Assembly: GCA_013368315.1 (NCBI GenBank)
Contig: JAACJM010000258.1
Location: 1-64,000, forward strand
Direction: 5' to 3'
Length of the DNA stretch: 64,000 bases
DNA from: Tetrapyrgos nigripes
Taxonomy: Eukaryota > Basidiomycota > Agaricomycetes > Agaricales > Campanellaceae
Every line of letters starts with the position of its first letter. The first letter of the stretch is position 1. A program made the position numbers and the translations under genes. Positions 1 through 11,443 of the stretch are shown here, piece by piece. The notes under the pieces are model-generated. The model was not told the DNA's origin and made no database searches. It saw only the letters and a program-made list of their open reading frames with translations.

Positions 1-1473
1 GGGGATATCTGATGGCTTTCAATGAATTTGACATGGTAGGAAGAAATGATTTTTCCACTTGTCCGATGATAGCACCGATACGCCTTGGAGTTGCGCTCAT
101 AACCGATGAGTAACACACTCAATGGATCTTGGGAAATTTTGGGATTATGTGTTTGAATAAATACGAAGGCCTGGCACCCCTATCTCGCGTAAATGAGATA
201 TGTCTGGTTTCTTCTGATACCATAAATTCGGCTGGTGTTTTCCCATTGAAGTGATCTCATCGTGGTCATGGAGTGAAGATATGAGGCTGTGAGGTATATT
301 TCATCCCAAAGAAAATTTGGAGTTGTGCAGCTATCATCATTGAACGTGTCTTGTTCATCAGTGTACGATGAAGACATTCCACACGACCGTTCATCGCTGA
401 AGAGTAAGGAGTAGTGAATCTCAATGTTATCCCCTTTGATTCACACCACTTCACCATTTCTTCCGACTTCAGTTCTCCATTGTCGATCTGGATTATCCCA
501 ACCTTCAACTCGGTTTTCTCATTCTCTCGCCTCAATCCATGCCTTTAAAGGCTCGAATGCTTATCTTTCACAGTCAAGGCAATTGACCATGATATAATAA
601 TTCCCGTGTGGGAGCGTACAGATTGAGGACCCGTTAAGTCTACAAACACCTTCTCTAGTCTAACGAGTAGCTCTATGATCATCTACGCATTTCTTCAGTA
701 AGGAATTCTCAACCTGTTTACCAAGGGTACAGGGACGGCATTTAGAATTCGCGTTGTAATTGGATAGATCAATAGGCATACCTTCGACTGAGTTATTTTT
801 GGCCATATCAATGATGATTGGCTTGTAAGAGTGTCTGAGGTGTCCGTGCCATGTATGTGGTGGTGGGTCGAGAGAGAGATATGTATGCTCCGCTTCTGCA
901 TGGATAACGAGGTCATAGTGTCGATTTGATCGTAGAGTTCCTCGGGCAAGGACCGTGTCACTATCTTTGGGTGTGATCCAAGCCCCATCGTCATTGAAAT
1001 GGTAGTAATCTTCGAATGAATGGATAAAGATCCAATGGAAATGAGTCGGACTGTGGCTTCTGGGACGTAAAGGCAGTCGTGTAGTACGATATGTGCTGAC
1101 TTTCCAGCTCAGAGTTTAATGTCTCCGATTCCATAAGCCGCAATGGACGAGCCACCGACACCTTTTATAGAATGAGGGGAATTGGACGAAGGTGTAGGAA
1201 ATTGTTACGATCTGGGGAAATATGAGTAGTGGCGCCACTGTCGAGGATAAAAGGGAATTCAGTGATGGAAATGTTGGTGCGAGCTTTTTGGCATAGGGGT
1301 TCACATGTTATACCTGCAAAATCTACTTCTCTCCTCCTCTCGTGCCAATCCACCGACGCCTTAACATCCTCAAATGCTAACCATCCTTTGTACTCTGCAC
1401 GTTCCAGTTCGGTGATCATCGACGGGTCTATAGAGTCAATGGAATCGCATGTGATACCGGCAAATTTGGTCAT
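1..1473 (-). pseudogene. copia protease and integrase region
   Basis: The protease segment is visible around 1165-1473 as FILDSGATTHIS, the DSGA active-site motif of copia aspartic proteases. Around 660-900 another frame reads WHGHLRHS followed by KCRPCTLGK, the His/Cys GAG-pre-integrase zinc motif. At 266-535 a third frame carries QIDNGEL and NGRVECLHRTL, the second Asp and the Glu of the integrase catalytic triad. At 1-200 comes the downstream GCQAFVFI and LIGY segment found after copia integrase. These pieces lie in different frames, so the region is broken. It continues past the window edge. Confidence 0.82.
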
Positions 1474-2481
1474 AGGACCAGAAGAAGATGCCCAAAGGAC
1501 AGTGTTGGTATCCAGGTTGATAATGTATGCTGGCCATTACTCTCGACAACTTGGAAGTTCAGCTTCTTGGTCTCTCCAGATGCATTAGTCTCCTTCTTCT
1601 CTCGTGCCTTAAAACGTGCATTTCTCGACTCTGCACTTGTCTTCCCCACCATACCTCCTCCTGGGGCAACGCACCATTCCCTTGTGTGGCCAAGTTGTCT
1701 GGGGCATTTGGGGTTGGTGCACTTTGGGCAGTTCTTATTATTGGATTTCTGAGAGGTCTGAGTCGAGAGTGCAATATCCCCGGTCCAGGAATCCAAATCA
1801 AAAAGACCCTGGGCCATTTCGAGTGCTCGTTTGATGTCCGAGGAGTCGTATTTTCTGGCGTTAGGGTTAGCTTTGAGATCGGGATCAGTACCATCGGACT
1901 GAGCAAGGTTTTGCGCAACATTCTCATGCGTAGCACAGAGTTCAGGGACGTTCGACATAGAGTTGATCATAAGGATACAGAGGAAAAGATTTGGAGAGAG
2001 AGGTCCCATATCCCAGATACAATCGTTGAGAGTGGTAAGAGTAAGCTGACATGGTGGCAAATCTTTCCGAAGTAGAATAACGGACACCAAGAGCCTCCTG
2101 AATGAGTTGGACTTGCCTAACTGGTCCCTCTTGGCCATGACGCTTCAGAAGACCTTTCCACGCGATCTCGGCGGTCTCAGCCTTTGCAATTGTCTCCTGT
2201 TCCGCCACTTCTACAACTAACCCCATAAAACCTAAAATACTCCCATTGTTCGCCTTCCAATTACTCCATGCATGAGGTTCAGATTCCTTATCGGGTTTAA
2301 TGATGCTGCCGTCAAGGTAACCATCAGCGCCCTGATTCATGTGTAGGGTCTGGATAAATTGGTACTTCCATGTGGAGAAATTGTTCTTGTCTTTTGAAAG
2401 GTGGTCGTGGTTGAAGAGGGCGGTATTAAGAGAGATAATGGATATGGATGGCCGTGTGGTGTCTGCCGAAGGGGTAGACAT
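1470..2481 (-). pseudogene. copia gag with zinc knuckle
   Basis: The reading frame opens with Met at 2481 (MSTPSADTTRPS). It continues with a typical copia gag layout in which a WKYQFIQTL-like segment precedes conserved helices. Near 2075-2138 the frame changes; the second part carries a cysteine/histidine knuckle (CPKC, then C, H, C) followed by a basic stretch. Gag would form the particle shell and bind element RNA. The frame change and the lack of one continuous ORF mark it as a pseudogene. It lies directly downstream of the 5' LTR at 2773-3082, with about 290 bp of leader. Confidence 0.8.
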
Positions 2482-2772
2482 GAATGATGCAAGAAAGGAT
2501 GGGGATAAAGGGACAGATGGGATTTGAGACGTCGGGATAGACGATGGAAGAGATGACGAGATGATGGAAGAGATGACGGTGCGAGTTGTGGAGAGGATGA
2601 GCCAGGAACTTCAGTAGAATCGATTTCAGAGCCTGGCATGCACATGAAAGAAACGTGAGACAAAGACGAAAGACCCAGACAGAGTCTTGAAAGAGATGAA
2701 AGAGGTACTTGATGAAAGAGCTTCGAATTCTAACGTCGGTGTGGAAATCACTCGACAAAATAGCCCATAACC

Positions 2773-3082
2773 TGTTAGAATTCGAACCTAGATAGATAAA
2801 GAGAAATATAAATCTCTGTCTCTAATAGCTAAGACAGTGTAAATAGTAAGTACCTAGATAGATAAAGAGAAATATAAATCTAGGTATGTGAGTAACTGTC
2901 CAAGTCTGATAGTAAAGTAAGTGGCTCACCTCTGTCTCTAATAGCGAAGACAGAGGTGTCCTAAAGGTCTCTACAGGTATATATACTAATGTACACGTGT
3001 AACATGAATAGAAGAAAGAAACAAAGGAATAAGTAACCATAAGTAACTGTGGTGCGTCAACGCGTCAACCCCTGGTTCAACA
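2773..3082 (-). repeat. 5' LTR of the copia element
   Basis: The 310-bp stretch begins TGTTAG and ends TTCAACA on the plus strand, giving TG...CA ends and a short TGTT/AACA inverted terminus. It lies upstream of the minus-strand gag start and contains internal direct repeats of a CCTAGATAGATAAAGAG segment and of a CTGTCTCTAATAG segment. The partner LTR is outside the window, so identity and age cannot be judged. Confidence 0.7.
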
Positions 3083-6000
3083 AAATACATTCTAGGTGTG
3101 TGACATGTGCATGAAGTGTGGATTCCTTAAGTCTGAATGCATTCTAGGTGTGTGAAGTGTGGATTCCTTGAGGATGGATGAATTCCAGGTGTGTGACACC
3201 TGCATGAAGTGTGGATTCCTTGAGGGTAAATGCATTCTAGGTGCATGAAGTGTGGATTCCTTGAGGGGGAATGCATTCTAGGGGTGTGAAGCATGGGTTC
3301 CTTGTGTGACATGTGCATGGAGTGTGGATTCCTTGAGTGTGAATGCATTCTAGGTGCGTGAAGTGTGCATTCCTTTAGGGTGAATTCATTCTAGGTGCAT
3401 GAAGTGTGGATGCCTTGAGGATGAATCCATTCTAAGTGTGCAACACCTGCATGAAGTATCCATTCCTTGAGGGTGAATGCATTGTAGGTGCATGAAGTGT
3501 AGATTCTAGGTGTGCGACATGTGCATGAAGTGTGGATTCCTTGAGGACAAATGCATTCTAGGTGCATGACACCTGCATGAAGTTTGGATTCGTTGAAAAT
3601 GAAGCAATTCTAGATGCATGACGTGTGGATTCCTTCAGGATTAATACATTCTAGGTGTGCAACATGTGCATCAAGTTTGCATTCCTTGAGAACAAATACA
3701 TTCTGTGTGAGTGAAGTGTGGATTCCAGGTGCATGAAGTGTGCCTTCCTTGAGGAGGAATGCATTCCAGGTGCATGAAGTGTGGATCCCTTGAGGGTGAA
3801 TGCATTCTAGGTGCATAAAGTGTGGATTCCTTGAGGACGAATGCATTCTAGGTGCATGATGAATGCCTTCTAGGGGTGCGACACCTGCATGAAGCGTGCC
3901 ATTCTAGGTGCATGAAGTGTGGATTCCTTCAGGACAAATACATTCTAGGTGTGTGACATGTGCATCAAGTGTGCATTCCTTGAGGGTGAATGCATTCAAG
4001 GTGTGCGACACCTGCATGAAGTTTTAATTCCTTGAGAATGAAGCCATTTTAGGTGCATGAAGTTTGGATTCCTTCAGGACGAATACATCCTAGGTGCATG
4101 ACATGTGCATGAAGTGCGGATTCCTTGAGGGCGAATGCATTCTAGGTGCGTGAAGTGTGGATTACTTGAGGACCAATGGATTCTAGGAGCAAGACATGCC
4201 CATGAAGTGTGGATTCCTCCAGTGTGAATGCATTCTAGGTGTGTGAGGTGTAGATTCTGTGAGGGTGAATGCATTCTAGGTGTGTGAAGTGTGGATTCCT
4301 TGAGAGTGAATACATTCTAGGTGCATGATGAAGCCTTCTAGCTGTGTGACACCTGCATGAAGTGTGGATTCCTTGACAATGAAGCCATTCTAGGTGCATG
4401 AAGTGTGGATTCCTTCAGGACAAATACATTCTAGGTGTGTGCCATGTGTACAAAGTGTGACTTCCTTCAGTGTGAATGGATTCTAGGTGTGTGAAGTGTG
4501 CATTCCTTGAGGGTGAATGCATTCTAGGTGCATGAACTGTGGATTCCTTGAGAATGAAGCCATTCTAGGTGCATGAAGTGCGTTCTGAAGGAATGCACAC
4601 TTCATGCATGTGTCACACACCTGGAATGCAGTTGTCCTCTTGTGGGAACATTGAGAATGAAGCCATTCTAGGTGCATGAAGTGTGGATTACTTCAGGACA
4701 AATACATTCTAGGTGCATGACACATGCATGAAGTGTGGATTCCTTGAGGATGACTGCATGCTAGGTGTGTGAAGTGTAGATTCCTTGAGGACTGCATTCT
4801 AGGTGCACAACAGGTGCATGAAGTGTGCATTCCTTGAAAACAAATGCATTCTAGGTGAGTGTAGTGTGGATTCCAGGTGGATAAAGTGTGCATTCCTTGA
4901 GAATGAATGCATTCTAGGTGCATGAAGTGAGGATTCCTTCTGAACCAAATATGTTCTACGCACATGACATGTGCATGAGGTGTGGATTGCTTGAGGGTGA
5001 ATGCATTCTTGGTGTGTGAAGTGTGGATTCCTTCAGGACAATGTATTATAGGTGCATGAAGTGTGGATTCCTTGAGGAAAATGTATTCTAGGTGCACGAC
5101 ATGTGCATGAAGTGTGGATTCCTTGAGCATGAATGCATTCTAGGTGTGTGAAGATTGGATTCTGTGAGGGTGAATGCATTATAGGTGCGTGAAGTGTGCT
5201 TTCCTTGAGGGTGAATACATTCTAGGTGTGACACCTGTTTGTCAAGTGGGTGTGTGACATATGCATGAAGTGTGTATTCCTTGAGTGTGAATGCATTCTA
5301 GGTGTGTGAAGTGTGGATTCTGTGAGGGTGAATGCATTGTAGGTGTGTGAAGTGTGCATTCCTTGAGGATCAATGCATTCTAGCTGTGTGACACCTGCAT
5401 CAAGTGTGCATTCCTCAAGAATGAAGCCATTCTAGGTGCATGAAGTTTGGATTCCTTCTGGATGAATACATTCTAGGTGTGTCAAGTGTGCATTCCTTGA
5501 GGGTGAATACACTCTAGGTGTGTGAAGTGTGGATTCTGTCACAGTGAATGCATTCTAGGTTTGTGAAGTGTGGATTCCTTAAGCATGAATGCATTTTAGG
5601 TGTGTGAAGTGTGGATTCTGTGAGGGTGAATGCATTCTAGGTGTGTGAAGTGTGGATTCCTTGAGGGTGAATACATTCTAGGTGCATGAAGTGTGGATTC
5701 CTTGAGAATGGAGCTATTCTAGGAGCACGAAGTGTGGATTCCTTCAGGATGAATACATTCTAGGTGCACAACATCTACATGAAGTGTGCATGAAGTGTGA
5801 ATTCCTTGAGGATGAGTGCATTCTTGATGTGTGAAGTGTGGATTCCTTGAGGACAAATGCATTCCAGGTGCACAACACCTGGATGAAGTGTGGATTCCTT
5901 GATGGCAGATGCATTCTATGTGTGTGAAGTGTGGATTCCTTGAAGGTGAATGCATTCTAGGTGTGTGAAGTGTGGATTCCATGAGGGTGAATGCATTATA

Positions 6001-6240
6001 GCTGCATGACACCTCCATGAAGTGTGCATTTCTTGAGGGTGAATGCATTTGAGGTGTGCGACACCTGCATGAAGTGTGGATTCCTTGAGAATGAAGCCAT
6101 TCTAGTTGCATGAAGTGTGCATTCCTTGAGGGTGAATGCATTCTAGTTGCATGAAGTGTGGATTCCCTGAGGACGACACCTGCATGAAGTATGCATTCCT
6201 CGAGAATGAAGTGTGGATGGCTTCAGTCATAAGCACCTTG
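3083..6240. repeat. Tandem satellite array with 41- and 52-bp units
   Basis: About 3.15 kb of head-to-tail repeats with a core such as CATTCTAGGTGTGTGAAGTG followed by TGGATTCCTTGAGGGTGAATG. A short unit is about 41 bp. A longer unit of about 52 bp carries an extra 11-bp module close to ACACCTGCATG. I estimate 65-75 units with moderate divergence. Long minus-strand ORFs occur throughout (for example 4693-5130 and 5719-6141), but they come from a repeat lacking stop codons in any minus frame, not from a protein gene. The left edge abuts the copia LTR; the right edge fades out near 6200-6240. No conserved gene lies inside. Confidence 0.93.
4587..4629 (-). repeat. Single inverted unit inside the satellite array
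   Basis: Positions 4587-4629 read GAAGGAATGCACACTTCATG and onwards, the reverse complement of the surrounding repeat (the minus strand gives GCATTCCAGGTGTGTGACAC, then CATGAAGTGTGCATTCC). Units on both sides are in the plus orientation. The unit is of the longer, module-containing type. The adjacent direct and inverted copies could form a hairpin. Confidence 0.85.
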
Positions 6241-6682
6241 AAGTTGATATTAGAAGATAGCCACCATGGACTGCCATTGTGTTGGTGATACTGATGTTGA
6301 ATGCTTAGAATGTGTTTGTACTTGCGGAATCCACACTTCCCACAAGTGTTGAGCACCCAGATGGATGGCTCCTATGATGCTCAACTCCACTTTGCTGTTG
6401 AATCTCTTTTCTCCTTTCAATTTCAAACTCAAAATCACTTTTTATCATTAAGGTTTGTCTAAACCACCTGTCAATCAGGCTGATTTACAAGAGACTTTAT
6501 CAACCCTTTTCCACCCTGTATTTCCTCTGTAATTCCTCCTGACTTTTGCAGGTATTATGTGGACCCTCCTCTCATACTGTAATACTCTTGTCATAGTAAT
6601 TACTTTCTTGCAAGAATTATTTGCAGCCAATTTCAGTCCCCTTACCTGTAATTTTCCAGTAATACAAGTAACATTACTAGCA
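6241..6682. other. AT-rich spacer, no gene seen
   Basis: No recognisable coding or structural feature. A short match to the reverse complement of the satellite core (GGAATCCACACTTCC near 6338) is the only visible link to the array on its left. Open stretches on the minus strand show no family signature. Confidence 0.5.
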
Positions 6683-7566
6683 TATTACTGTGACCTTAAA
6701 GTCACACTGTAAATCTTTTGTTAATATACTGTGAATTACTGTTGCTGTTCAGAATGTTTCAATTTTGTAAATCCTGTGTATATCACCAGTGTATTACACT
6801 TTACCATACTGTGACCTTCTGTCACATTAAAGGTCTCCTGTAATTCTACCTTGGATTGTTAATACCTTACTGTGACAAAAAGTCACACTGAAATACTGCT
6901 GAAAATTCCAATTGTATTACAGTATGCTTTAATGTGACATCCTGTCACACTGAAAACCTTCAGTAAGTCACCCAGACTTACTGAGGTATTATTGAATACA
7001 TCTTTTGAAATTTCATTTTAGTAATACTCCTGTAAGACCTGATGACTTACTAATTGAGTGGTTCAAAATAAATCCTTCATAATACCCCCATAAGACAGAG
7101 GATTTATGCTAATTTTACCAGCATAATTCTTTCATAATACAAGTTTCATCACACATGTATTACTGTGACCTTAAAGTCACACTGTAAATCTTCTACTGTT
7201 GCTTTTCAGAATGTTCCAATTTTCATGTCCTTGTAAATCCTGTGTATATCCTTGCTGTATTACAGTTTACCATACTGTGACCTTCTGTCACACTGAAAGT
7301 CACCTGTAATTCTACTTTGTATTATTAATGTCTTACTGAGACAAAAGTCACATTGAAATACAATGTATTATAGTGTGCTTTATTGTGACAAGATGTCACA
7401 CTGAAAGTCTTCAGTAAGTCAAGGTGACTTACAGATGTATTATTAAATTCATTTTTAAGGATTTCATTCCAGTAATACTCCTGTATGACCTGCTGACTTA
7501 CTAATTGAGTGGTTCAAAATAAATCCTTCATAATACTCTGATAAGGCAGAGGATTTATGCTAATTT
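6683..7566. repeat. Direct duplication of a hairpin-rich 0.4-kb segment
   Basis: Two diverged copies, 6683-7115 and 7159-7566, run in the same direction. They share ordered landmarks: TATTACTGTGACCTTAAAGT, then TTTACCATACTGTGACCTTC, GTAATACTCCTGTA, and ATTGAGTGGTTCAAAATAAA near the end. Each copy contains several short palindromes of the form GTGAC-N5/6-GTCAC: at 6690-6705, 6811-6825, 6872-6886 and 6933-6948 in the first, and 7165-7180, 7277-7291 and 7385-7399 in the second. Spacers vary in sequence while arms are kept. No coding potential was recognised. Confidence 0.8.
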
Positions 7567-7684
7567 GCGCCCAGTGTCAACAGTTCACTTGTACTACAAG
7601 GACTTTTGGGGTTTTTAGTAGGTTTTGGCATGAATGCACACAAATTCAACACACAAAGACTATAACAAGTCCACAAGGTATAAC

Positions 7685-8234
7685 TGTCATGACGTCTATA
7701 TTTGGTACTATTTATTTCTTATCTCCATATCCTCAGATCTTTACACCATATGACTCTTGTTCCACATGCTGTGCACCGGACCTTTCATTTCTCTGATACA
7801 GCTTCTCTTACAGCTTTACTTTTACATATATAAACCCTGTCCTGACACCTGGTTCCTCATCTCGACCTCTTCGTCGTTGGGACCAGTTCCAGTACTTATT
7901 GCTGTCTGTTAGTTGAGTCGAGCCTGTAGCTCCTCATTATTGCTATCTAAGTGCTCACCTCTTTGTGACATTAGGTTGAGATCCCTTACTGCACTGGCAG
8001 TCTCTGTATAGGTCATCCTTCCAGGAACTGTTCTCACTGCACCATCCTCTGTCTCTGAGTCCTCTGCATTTGCATCTGCATCCCTGCCTCCAACCACATT
8101 GCCCCAGCTCTCCCCTGAACCTGACTTTGACTGTTCATCATTGGGACCAGTTCCAGTACTTATTGCTGTCTGTTAGTCGAGTCAAGCCCATAGCTCCTCA
8201 TTATTGCTATCTAAGCACTTGCCTCTTTGTGACA
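7685..8234 (-). mobile_element. Gypsy-type LTR remnant with internal deletion
   Basis: A full LTR-like block at 7685-7970 begins TGTCATGAC and ends TTTGTGACA. It is followed by about 160 bp of internal sequence and then a partial second LTR copy at about 8138-8234 ending in the same CTCTTTGTGACA. The reverse complement of this LTR occurs again at 33629-34016. The minus-strand frame 7909-8097 (MVGGRDADANAEDSE...) is probably the tail of an element protein reading into the LTR. The arrangement suggests recombination or deletion between a 5' LTR and the internal region. Assignment to gypsy rests on general appearance; no reverse transcriptase is present. Confidence 0.6.
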
Positions 8235-9927
8235 ATAACCAACAGTTTCAATTCACAATTTGTAGGCCCAAATGCCTTATAACCAGTTTCACAAAAGGTA
8301 ACACACAAAACCAACAAATTTGATTTAACACTATTGATCCACACACTATGTTTATACTTGATGCAAGTGAGGTAAATTTGGTAGAAGCGTAGTCTGTGTT
8401 TCACAGTCTCTACAGCTGGCACTAGTGAGATGACTGATACTCTACAGTATGTGGCTTTAGTAACTATGAGAAATACCTAGTCCTTTTATACTACTTGCAG
8501 CTACTACTATACAGTTCTACATTTCTTTTTAATGTCTGCTAAAAGGCACATAAGAAAACAGACATATCCTACTAACTGCCAGTCCATGCCCATCAGTACT
8601 ACTAGATTAAGTAGGTACCTTCTAATTAGGGTATCTAGGAAATGTACAATATTATCTAAAACCCATAGGGCTTTCTATGTTCCCTTTGCTTCATCCTCTT
8701 GACTAAGGGTACCTTTCTGGAACTGGCAGCTGTAGTCATTCTGACTCACATAGCTCCACCATCCATGCTGGGCTCCACTCATCTGACTCACATTCCTTTA
8801 CTGCAATCAATCACTATAGGTTTGTGTAGCCTTTGTTATTCCTCTTCTTATGTTTTTCTGGTGCTACTATAGACTTGGTGTTCATAGACTTAGTTTCTGG
8901 TATACCGCTTTCTATAAGGTCCTACATATCTTTTGTAGTTGCCCTTGTACCAACGAGAATGCCTCAGTCATCAGGCACACATCTTGCTGATCTTACTTAT
9001 TCCTTAGATTGCATACTGGCGGTAATGAACTATCGGTTTCATTCCTTCACCACTAGTCCATCCCTTTAGTACCATATGAAAGCTGAGCTTTCCAGGAGCT
9101 TGTACATATATACTTTGTCCTGTTTATCTATCCTTGCTGTCTTTCAAAAGACTATTCCTGCTGTTTTGCTTATAAGCAAGGTATCAATTACATAGTCAGT
9201 TACTAGGGTTTTCCTCCGATTTCTCCAATTATGGTGCAATTCTCAACCAGTGATAGTTTAGCGCTAGAGTCTGGGTTGTATAGCCAGCACATTCCTTGCC
9301 TGTGAATAGGGGCTTCACTTTCCCTTGAGTCACACTGGCAGTACTAGGTGCATTATATTAGGAATTTGTTACAAAGTCTTTTATAGAACTTTGTATAGTA
9401 TATGGGGTGGATCTGCTACTATAACTAAAGCACTGTACACATCAACCATAAGACTTAGAATAAGCATATCCTATTCACAAGTACTTAGCTTTATTGTACT
9501 GGTGTGTACACTTAGTCCACTAGTGCTTTAACTAGCAGTTCAGGACTCACTCATTTTTTATATTCCAATTGAAGTGGTGAACCAGCTTTCCAACCACCAA
9601 TTAACATTTCTATATGCAAATTTTGTACAGCATATCAACAGGTACAACAGTAATACTGGATATAGGTCTGTACTGGTGTAGCTGAGGAAAATTATAAAGA
9701 AGAATTACCTTCTAGCAGCTTCATGCTGACCTTGAGAGCTATACAAGTTAGTAGGAGGACAAAAATTGAGGTTGTGCTCACCAAGATGGCTTTCTGAAAG
9801 TTTTCACTTGACTTTGCATCTCATTGACATCTGAACAATACTGCATCAAGACCATTTTTCATCAGAATTTGCTCAAAGATGCTCTCCAGGCTTGAAATTT
9901 ACAGTATGGTAAGCACTTTATTTACGA
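8235..9927. other. AT-rich spacer without a recognisable gene
   Basis: About 1.7 kb with only short, unrelated open frames (for example 8833-9069 plus and 9325-9531 plus) that show no domain, signal peptide or consistent splice pattern. It is probably old retroelement debris between two LTR relics, but no diagnostic motif was found. Confidence 0.45.
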
Positions 9928-9932
9928 GAAAT

Positions 9933-10358
9933 TGTCAAGAACAGGTTCAGATAGGGACTGGATGCCTCTCATGCCACCACACAGGAGCAAAGACAAGCGC
10001 AACAAGGATAATAGATAGATAAGTGAGTAAGCCAGCAGCAGGCTTATGTCAACATAGTACTGAGGCGAAACTGAGCAGTATGGATCTAAGGGAAGCAAGT
10101 GGACAGACTAAAGAGCTATCTACAAAGCCATGTAGTAAATATATAAAGGTGCGAAGCTAGATCAGCAGGTATCTGAAGGAGGCAATCATAGGATGATAGT
10201 TATATGTCTAGGTGATGTCAATATGTGCAGTAGAAGCAGATATGATCTGTCAGTCAGAGAAATGATATACCAAAGAAGATAGAAGCCATAGGTACCAGGA
10301 GACAAGATCTAGAACAAAGGAACTAGAAGGAAGCAAAGACAGGAAGGGATTCATGACA
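9933..10358 (+). mobile_element. Solo LTR with 5-bp target duplication GAAAT
   Basis: The 426-bp block starts TGTCAAGAACAGG and ends GATTCATGACA, giving TGTCA...TGACA inverted ends. It is flanked by GAAAT at 9928-9932 and again at 10359-10363, a perfect 5-bp target-site duplication. Related sequence at 38001-38606 shares the ends and internal landmarks (CCACCACACAG, AACATAGTACTGAGGC, GCAGTATGGATCTAAGGGA). No internal retroelement sequence adjoins it, so it is best read as a solo LTR left by unequal recombination. Strand is arbitrary. Confidence 0.85.
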
Positions 10359-10363
10359 GAAAT

Positions 10364-11435
10364 TACCTAAATAAGCAAAACAGTCAAAAAATCAATGCAA
10401 AACTCGTCACCGAGGCTTGACTGACCCATATACCATAAGACCTGTAATACAGCCATAAAGAAGACAGTTATATACAGGCTGAACCTGTACTGTACAACAC
10501 CGTATTTTTTGATCAGAAAGTCACATACAGTACGGGACCGTATCTGTTGTACAGTACCAGTATAAACCATACAGTACTGGTACAGTGCGGAGCCCTATCA
10601 CTAACATGCTTTTATCTCTCTTACCTTACTGTGTACGTGTACATTGCCTCTTATATCTGTATGCCCTTTGCCCTTGTTTTTCTTATTCTCTCATATGTTG
10701 TAACAGTATCTGTTTCTCCTTTCTCTTATGTCTCGTACATTGTAACAATCTTATTTATGCTCAGTCCCTTCGCTTTCTCAGCCCTAATAATTAGGCCTTC
10801 AGAAAATTTCCCTATGCTTGCACTATAACTAATTAGACAATGTCTGATAACCTGCTCATCCTCTCAGAGTCGGAGATGGCGCGCAAGCGCCGGATCGTTC
10901 CATAAAGAAATCCCGCTCGGCTAGCACCCAGCCGCGGCTGACGCCCGATCAAAGCACCAGATCTGGCCCCTTCTGGGAACAACGCCTTAAAAACCTAGGT
11001 ATAAGTAGCCTCCACTTTACCTCTCCTACCTGACATACTATTCGTAGCAGTACTCAGTCACGGGAATTCCTAGCTCTTTCCTGATGATGGGTCGGGTCTC
11101 GAGAGCTACAATCTTGATGTGTCCAGTTTCATCAGGATAGCAATCGACTTTCCTTGGTGCGTTTTTTCGCCTTCCTTTATTCTTGCTGACGACTGTCTGG
11201 TTGCAGGAGTACGCAGCAACGATCCTGGGGCAGCAGAAAGGCACCCAGGCGTCGTTGGCAGTTTATTTCAACTCCACTGTTCTAATCCTGACCAATTTTA
11301 CTCGTAGTTTTACCATGTAACTCTACCATGTAACTCAAAGACTGAAAATTTTCGTCTTTCATGCAATAGCAAGGGCATGCAAAAGGTACGCCTCACCTTT
11401 TCTTCTTTCTCATCGTTTTCGTGTCACGCTGACGT
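10364..11435. other. Spacer with small palindromes, no firm gene
   Basis: The stretch 10490-10585 is dense in TACAGTAC and contains a 9-bp inverted repeat, GTACCAGTA (10554-10562) and TACTGGTAC (10575-10583). A minus-strand frame at 11038-11244 (ending PVTEYCYE) looks protein-like but I do not recognise it and saw no complete exon structure. No other feature was seen. Confidence 0.4.
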
Positions 11436-11443
11436 GTCTTGTC

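Larger units (their letters stand above)
1..3082 (-). mobile_element. Ty1/copia LTR retrotransposon, decayed, cut by window edge
   Basis: A minus-strand element runs from an LTR at 2773-3082 leftwards off the window. Translated in order it shows a gag protein, a CCHC-like knuckle, an aspartic protease, a GAG-pre-integrase segment and the integrase core. This is the copia order, with integrase ahead of reverse transcriptase; the latter would lie beyond position 1. Several frame changes are needed to follow the polyprotein, so the copy is not functional as it stands. Just inside the LTR, GGTTATGGGC on the minus strand sits where a primer-binding site is expected. The outer LTR edge touches the tandem array that starts at 3083, suggesting insertion into or beside that array. 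Confidence 0.88.

Noticed and set aside
3127..6141. Series of His/Cys-rich minus-strand ORFs
   Set aside because: They are translations of the satellite unit in rotating frames. There is no start context, no domain, and the sequence periodicity explains them fully.
3083..6240. Possible CRISPR array
   Set aside because: Repeats are head-to-tail without unique spacers, and the DNA is eukaryotic.
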